This document shows, in pieces, positions 12,588 through 14,460 of a stretch of DNA of 14,460 nucleotides. A program made the position numbers and the translations under genes. This DNA comes from Spirochaetia bacterium (GTDB lineage Bacteria > Spirochaetota > Spirochaetia > PWKH01), in assembly GCA_021736505.1 (NCBI GenBank), contig JAIPFU010000027.1, forward strand, positions 1-14,460, in the 5' to 3' direction. Below the pieces are notes generated by a model. It saw only the letters and a program-made list of their open reading frames with translations. It did no database searches and had not been told where the DNA came from. The stretch's first letter is position 1. The number at the start of each line of letters is the position of its first letter.

Positions 12588-12866
12588 TTACACAAGAAGC
12601 CACCCTTTCATCCTGGAGCGGAAAATAATTACAGCAAGCGTATAAACGACCGCCGTATAGAGCAGGACAATTGAGAGAGAACCGGCAATGCCCGGTGCGG
12701 TATTCTGAATTTCAAACAGGGTATTCTGCGTCTCAGGGGGTATAGCTTGATTGATGATATGAAATAGAAACAGCAATACAAGCGGAAACCCTAGTCCAAA
12801 AAAGAGATTTATGGGATCCCGGATAATTTCCTTTGCATTGCGACCGGCGAACAGCATCATCTTCAT
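12588..12866 (-). pseudogene. ABC-2 type permease with a large internal deletion
   Basis: The 92 residues join the two ends of an ABC-2 exporter permease. Residues 1-61 are the normal N-terminus: cytoplasmic KEIIRDPINLFFG, a first transmembrane segment, then an extracytoplasmic part ending in APGIAG. Residues 62-92 match the normal last transmembrane helix (LLYTAVVYTLAVIIFR). The usual four middle helices, about 150 residues in proteins of this family, are missing although the frame is kept. The start is well marked (GGAGG 6 bases before ATG), and ATGA overlaps the end of the ATPase gene. Such a protein could not form a normal channel, so I call it a pseudogene by in-frame deletion. Confidence 0.75.
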
Positions 12867-13588
12867 ACCGAACCTCCCGCAAGTGCGACAAAAGCATCTT
12901 CCAAAGTATCAGTGCCGATCTTTTCAGCTAATTCTGTTGCCGTGCCGACTGCCTTCAGCCTGCCCTGACTCATGATGCCGATGCGGTCAGACAGCGCTTC
13001 CACCTCCTCCAGATAATGAGAGGTCAGAATGATGGTGACTTTTCCCTTAAGTTTTCTGATTTACGCCCACAGTTCACGGCGGGCAAGTACATCCAGACCG
13101 AGGGTAGGTTCGTCAAGAAAGAGTATCCTAGGTTCGGAAATCAGCGCCATAGCAACCGAAAGCCGTCGCTGCCTCCCGCCGGACAATTTCGCGGCTTTTT
13201 TCCGCAGTACGCTATCCAAACCGAATTGGGCAGATATGGTTTCTGACTTCTTCTTTGCTTCAGCCCTAGGCTGCCCGTATATACCTGCAATCAGTTCCAG
13301 ATTCTCCTGAACGGACAAGCGTGGCGCTACGGCAGTTTCCTGCGGTGAAACATTTGTTTTCTGTTTGACGTCCAGCGGTTTTGTTCTGATGCTATCGCCC
13401 AGCAGCAATGCATCTCCTTCAGTCGGGTCGGCAAGGCAGGAGAGCATTTTGATATTGGTGGTTTTACCGGCGCCGTTCATTCCCAGAAGAGCAAATAATT
13501 CACTCTCTTTGATGGCCAGGTCCAGATGATCAACTGCCGTCAAGTCTCCGTATACTTTCGTCAGTCCGGTTATACTTACTGCGTTCAT
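12863..13588 (-). pseudogene. ABC exporter ATP-binding protein interrupted by one in-frame stop codon
   Basis: One 242-codon frame runs from ATG 13588 to TGA 12863 and is broken only by TAA at 13063-13061 (codon 176). Before the stop are Walker A GMNGAGKT (36-43), Q-loop Gln83, signature LSGGR (135-139) and Walker B RILFLDEP (153-160). After it, IRKLKGKVTIILTSHYLEEVEALSDRIGIM carries the switch histidine (His191) and the normal C-terminus follows. Without readthrough the 175-residue product lacks the H-switch and would not work as an ATPase. A single-base change from Leu TTA would explain the stop. It overlaps the AbrB gene and the permease by ATGA at both ends, so the three genes were one translationally coupled operon for an ABC-2 exporter of unknown cargo. 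Confidence 0.85.
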
Positions 13589-13830
13589 TCTCCGTCCTCT
13601 TTTCCCTCTTCTCCCACTTTCTCAGAATTTCTTGTTCCGAAGACTTTCTCAGCTACTTCAGAAAACATACTCTGAAGCGGTATGGCCATGCCCTGCTGTT
13701 CGTCTCCCAGAATAATCAGAGTAGATCCCGGATGAATCCCGAAAAGATCCCGGGCTTCCTTGGGAATGACAATCTGTCCCTTTTCACCGACTTTCACTGT
13801 CCAAGCATGCTTACCTTTCGGCGTATTCAT
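13585..13830 (-). CDS. AbrB/SpoVT-type DNA-binding regulator
   Basis: The 81-residue protein has the swapped-hairpin AbrB DNA-binding domain at its N-terminus: WTVKVGEKGQIVIPKEARDLFGIHPGSTLIILGDEQQGMAI (about 10-50). An acidic tail (residues 65-81) of unknown role follows. A longer frame starting at 13884 is unlikely, because its first codons lie inside the promoter spacer. The ATG at 13830 has GGAGG upstream. It is the first gene of the exporter operon and its TGA overlaps the ATPase start (ATGA). The usual inference is autoregulation of the operon. Unlike its two partners it appears intact. Confidence 0.88.
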   Translation of the reverse strand: MNTPKGKHAWTVKVGEKGQIVIPKEARDLFGIHPGSTLIILGDEQQGMAIPLQSMFSEVAEKVFGTRNSEKVGEEGKEDGE

Positions 13831-13871
13831 CCTTTCTGCCTCCAAAAAGTATGATTTGTATGACTTGTTGT

Positions 13872-13900
13872 ATTTTACCGCCATTTCGGAATTTCTGCAA
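13872..13900 (-). promoter_or_regulatory. Promoter of the AbrB-ABC exporter operon
   Basis: TTGCAG (13900-13895), exactly 17 bases, TAAAAT (13877-13872). Predicted transcription start near 13865, about 35 bases before the AbrB ATG at 13830. Confidence 0.55.
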
Positions 13901-13942
13901 CCGTCAATTATTTACGCCGCATTTTTGCTTCTTTTTCATGAG

Positions 13943-13955
13943 TTCTGAATCAGAA
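13943..13955. promoter_or_regulatory. 13-bp palindrome between the exporter operon and the toxin gene
   Basis: TTCTGAATCAGAA is a perfect palindrome around one central base. It lies about 45 bases upstream of the exporter promoter and about 110 upstream of the toxin start. It could be a regulator site for either; function not shown. Confidence 0.3.
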
Positions 13956-14025
13956 TTGGCATAAACTCTGTATTATAAATTGAAAGATCTACTATTTGTC
14001 TGGATATTGCGTATAAAAAAATATT

Positions 14026-14045
14026 TGTCAACCTATATATTGACA
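14026..14045. promoter_or_regulatory. Dyad upstream of the toxin gene (autoregulatory operator candidate)
   Basis: TGTCAA (14026-14031) and TTGACA (14040-14045) are inverted around CCTATATA. The dyad ends 21 bases before the TTG start of the toxin gene, where toxin-antitoxin operators usually lie. TTGACA is also a consensus -35, but no good -10 follows before the start codon. Confidence 0.4.
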
Positions 14046-14066
14046 TAATTAAATTTGAGGGTTATT

Positions 14067-14460
14067 TTGAAATTAGAGCTCATTGATGTTCCGCGAAAAT
14101 TTCTACCTGAATACTGGAAAAAAGAACATGATATTAAACTCTTAGTGATTAACGGGAAATGCGAAGCACTTGAATTTCTTGTCAAACATGCAGAAGACTC
14201 CAAAAATGACATAAAAAAGCTTTTATCAACATTAAAGATACAATTATCACGAAGAGATTTAATCGAACCGGGACCAAGATTAAAGCATTATGATAAAAAC
14301 TACGAAATTCTTGAATTTAAAAGCAACAGAGGGCATTCAAGACTCTATGGCTTTTTTGATGTAAGGAGGGATTCAGTAATTATTTGTACAAATGGATTTT
14401 GGAAAACAAAAGGTAAACATCCGAAACAAACTGCTGCCTTTAAAAGAGCAAATCGTTTAA
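14067..14460 (+). CDS. HigB/RelE-like (phage Gp49-type) toxin, 3' end beyond the window
   Basis: The frame is open for 131 codons to the window edge. The region 79-130 resembles the RelE/HigB mRNA-interferase core: YEILEFKSNRGHSRLYGFFD, then SVIICTNGFWKTKGKHPKQTAAFKRANRL. The pattern 'strand, R-x-x-Y-F, strand, x-G-F-x-K-K-x-x-K-x-P, helix' is that of Gp49-type toxins. Such toxins cleave mRNA at the ribosome and are neutralised by an HTH antitoxin. In HigBA systems the toxin gene comes first, so the antitoxin would lie just beyond the window. The N-terminal about 75 residues, with a helical region LEFLVKHAEDSKNDIKKLLSTLK, fit less closely. The start is TTG with GAGGG 5 bases upstream. The gene is AT-rich compared with the older genes to the left, in line with acquisition. 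Confidence 0.6.
   Translation, partial: MKLELIDVPRKFLPEYWKKEHDIKLLVINGKCEALEFLVKHAEDSKNDIKKLLSTLKIQLSRRDLIEPGPRLKHYDKNYEILEFKSNRGHSRLYGFFDVRRDSVIICTNGFWKTKGKHPKQTAAFKRANRL

Noticed and set aside
13061..13063. Programmed recoding of the ATPase stop codon
   Set aside because: The codon is TAA, not TGA, so selenocysteine is excluded, and the linked permease is also broken, so gene decay explains it better.
13831..13884. N-terminal extension of the AbrB regulator
   Set aside because: The extra start lies within the promoter spacer (-10 at 13872-13877), and the ATG at 13830 has its own GGAGG.

Overview
The window looks like bacterial chromosome of roughly balanced base composition with AT-rich gaps. 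A spirochaete (Spirochaeta-type) source is my best guess. It rests mainly on the solute-binding protein's signal peptide, which ends in an AAGAQE-type junction often seen in that group, and on general gene content. No rRNA, tRNA, CRISPR array or insertion sequence was seen.

Layout. The left edge holds the 5' end of a class III aminotransferase (minus), then an AT-rich gap of about 450 bases and an aldo/keto reductase (plus). Converging on it is a three-gene polar amino-acid ABC importer operon (binding protein, permease, ATPase; minus). This operon has a strong predicted promoter, a leader with a terminator-like hairpin, a hairpin after the binding-protein gene, and a triplicated 18-bp Shine-Dalgarno/TTG module at the ATPase start. 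Next come a membrane-anchored DNase I-like (EEP) enzyme (plus, GTG start, repeats upstream), a GH3-family acyl-adenylating enzyme (minus) and an MFS permease fused to a HEAT-repeat domain (minus). A universal stress protein (minus) is divergent from a CaCA-type cation exchanger (plus), each with a clear promoter.

The right third is accessory and decaying. A gap of about 430 bases holds two possible gene fragments. It is followed by a small lipoprotein gene whose ribosome binding site lies in a hairpin. Next is an AbrB / ABC-ATPase / ABC-2 permease operon (minus) in which the regulator is intact, the ATPase has one in-frame stop and the permease has lost its middle. The right edge carries a HigB/RelE-like toxin gene (plus, TTG start, cut by the window), with a dyad operator candidate upstream.

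How they work together. The importer genes form one transport system and the AbrB/ABC genes were one exporter system. The remaining genes look like independent units. No fully new multi-gene system is evident. The most unusual items are the triplicated start module, the importer leader, the MFS-HEAT fusion and the decaying exporter.
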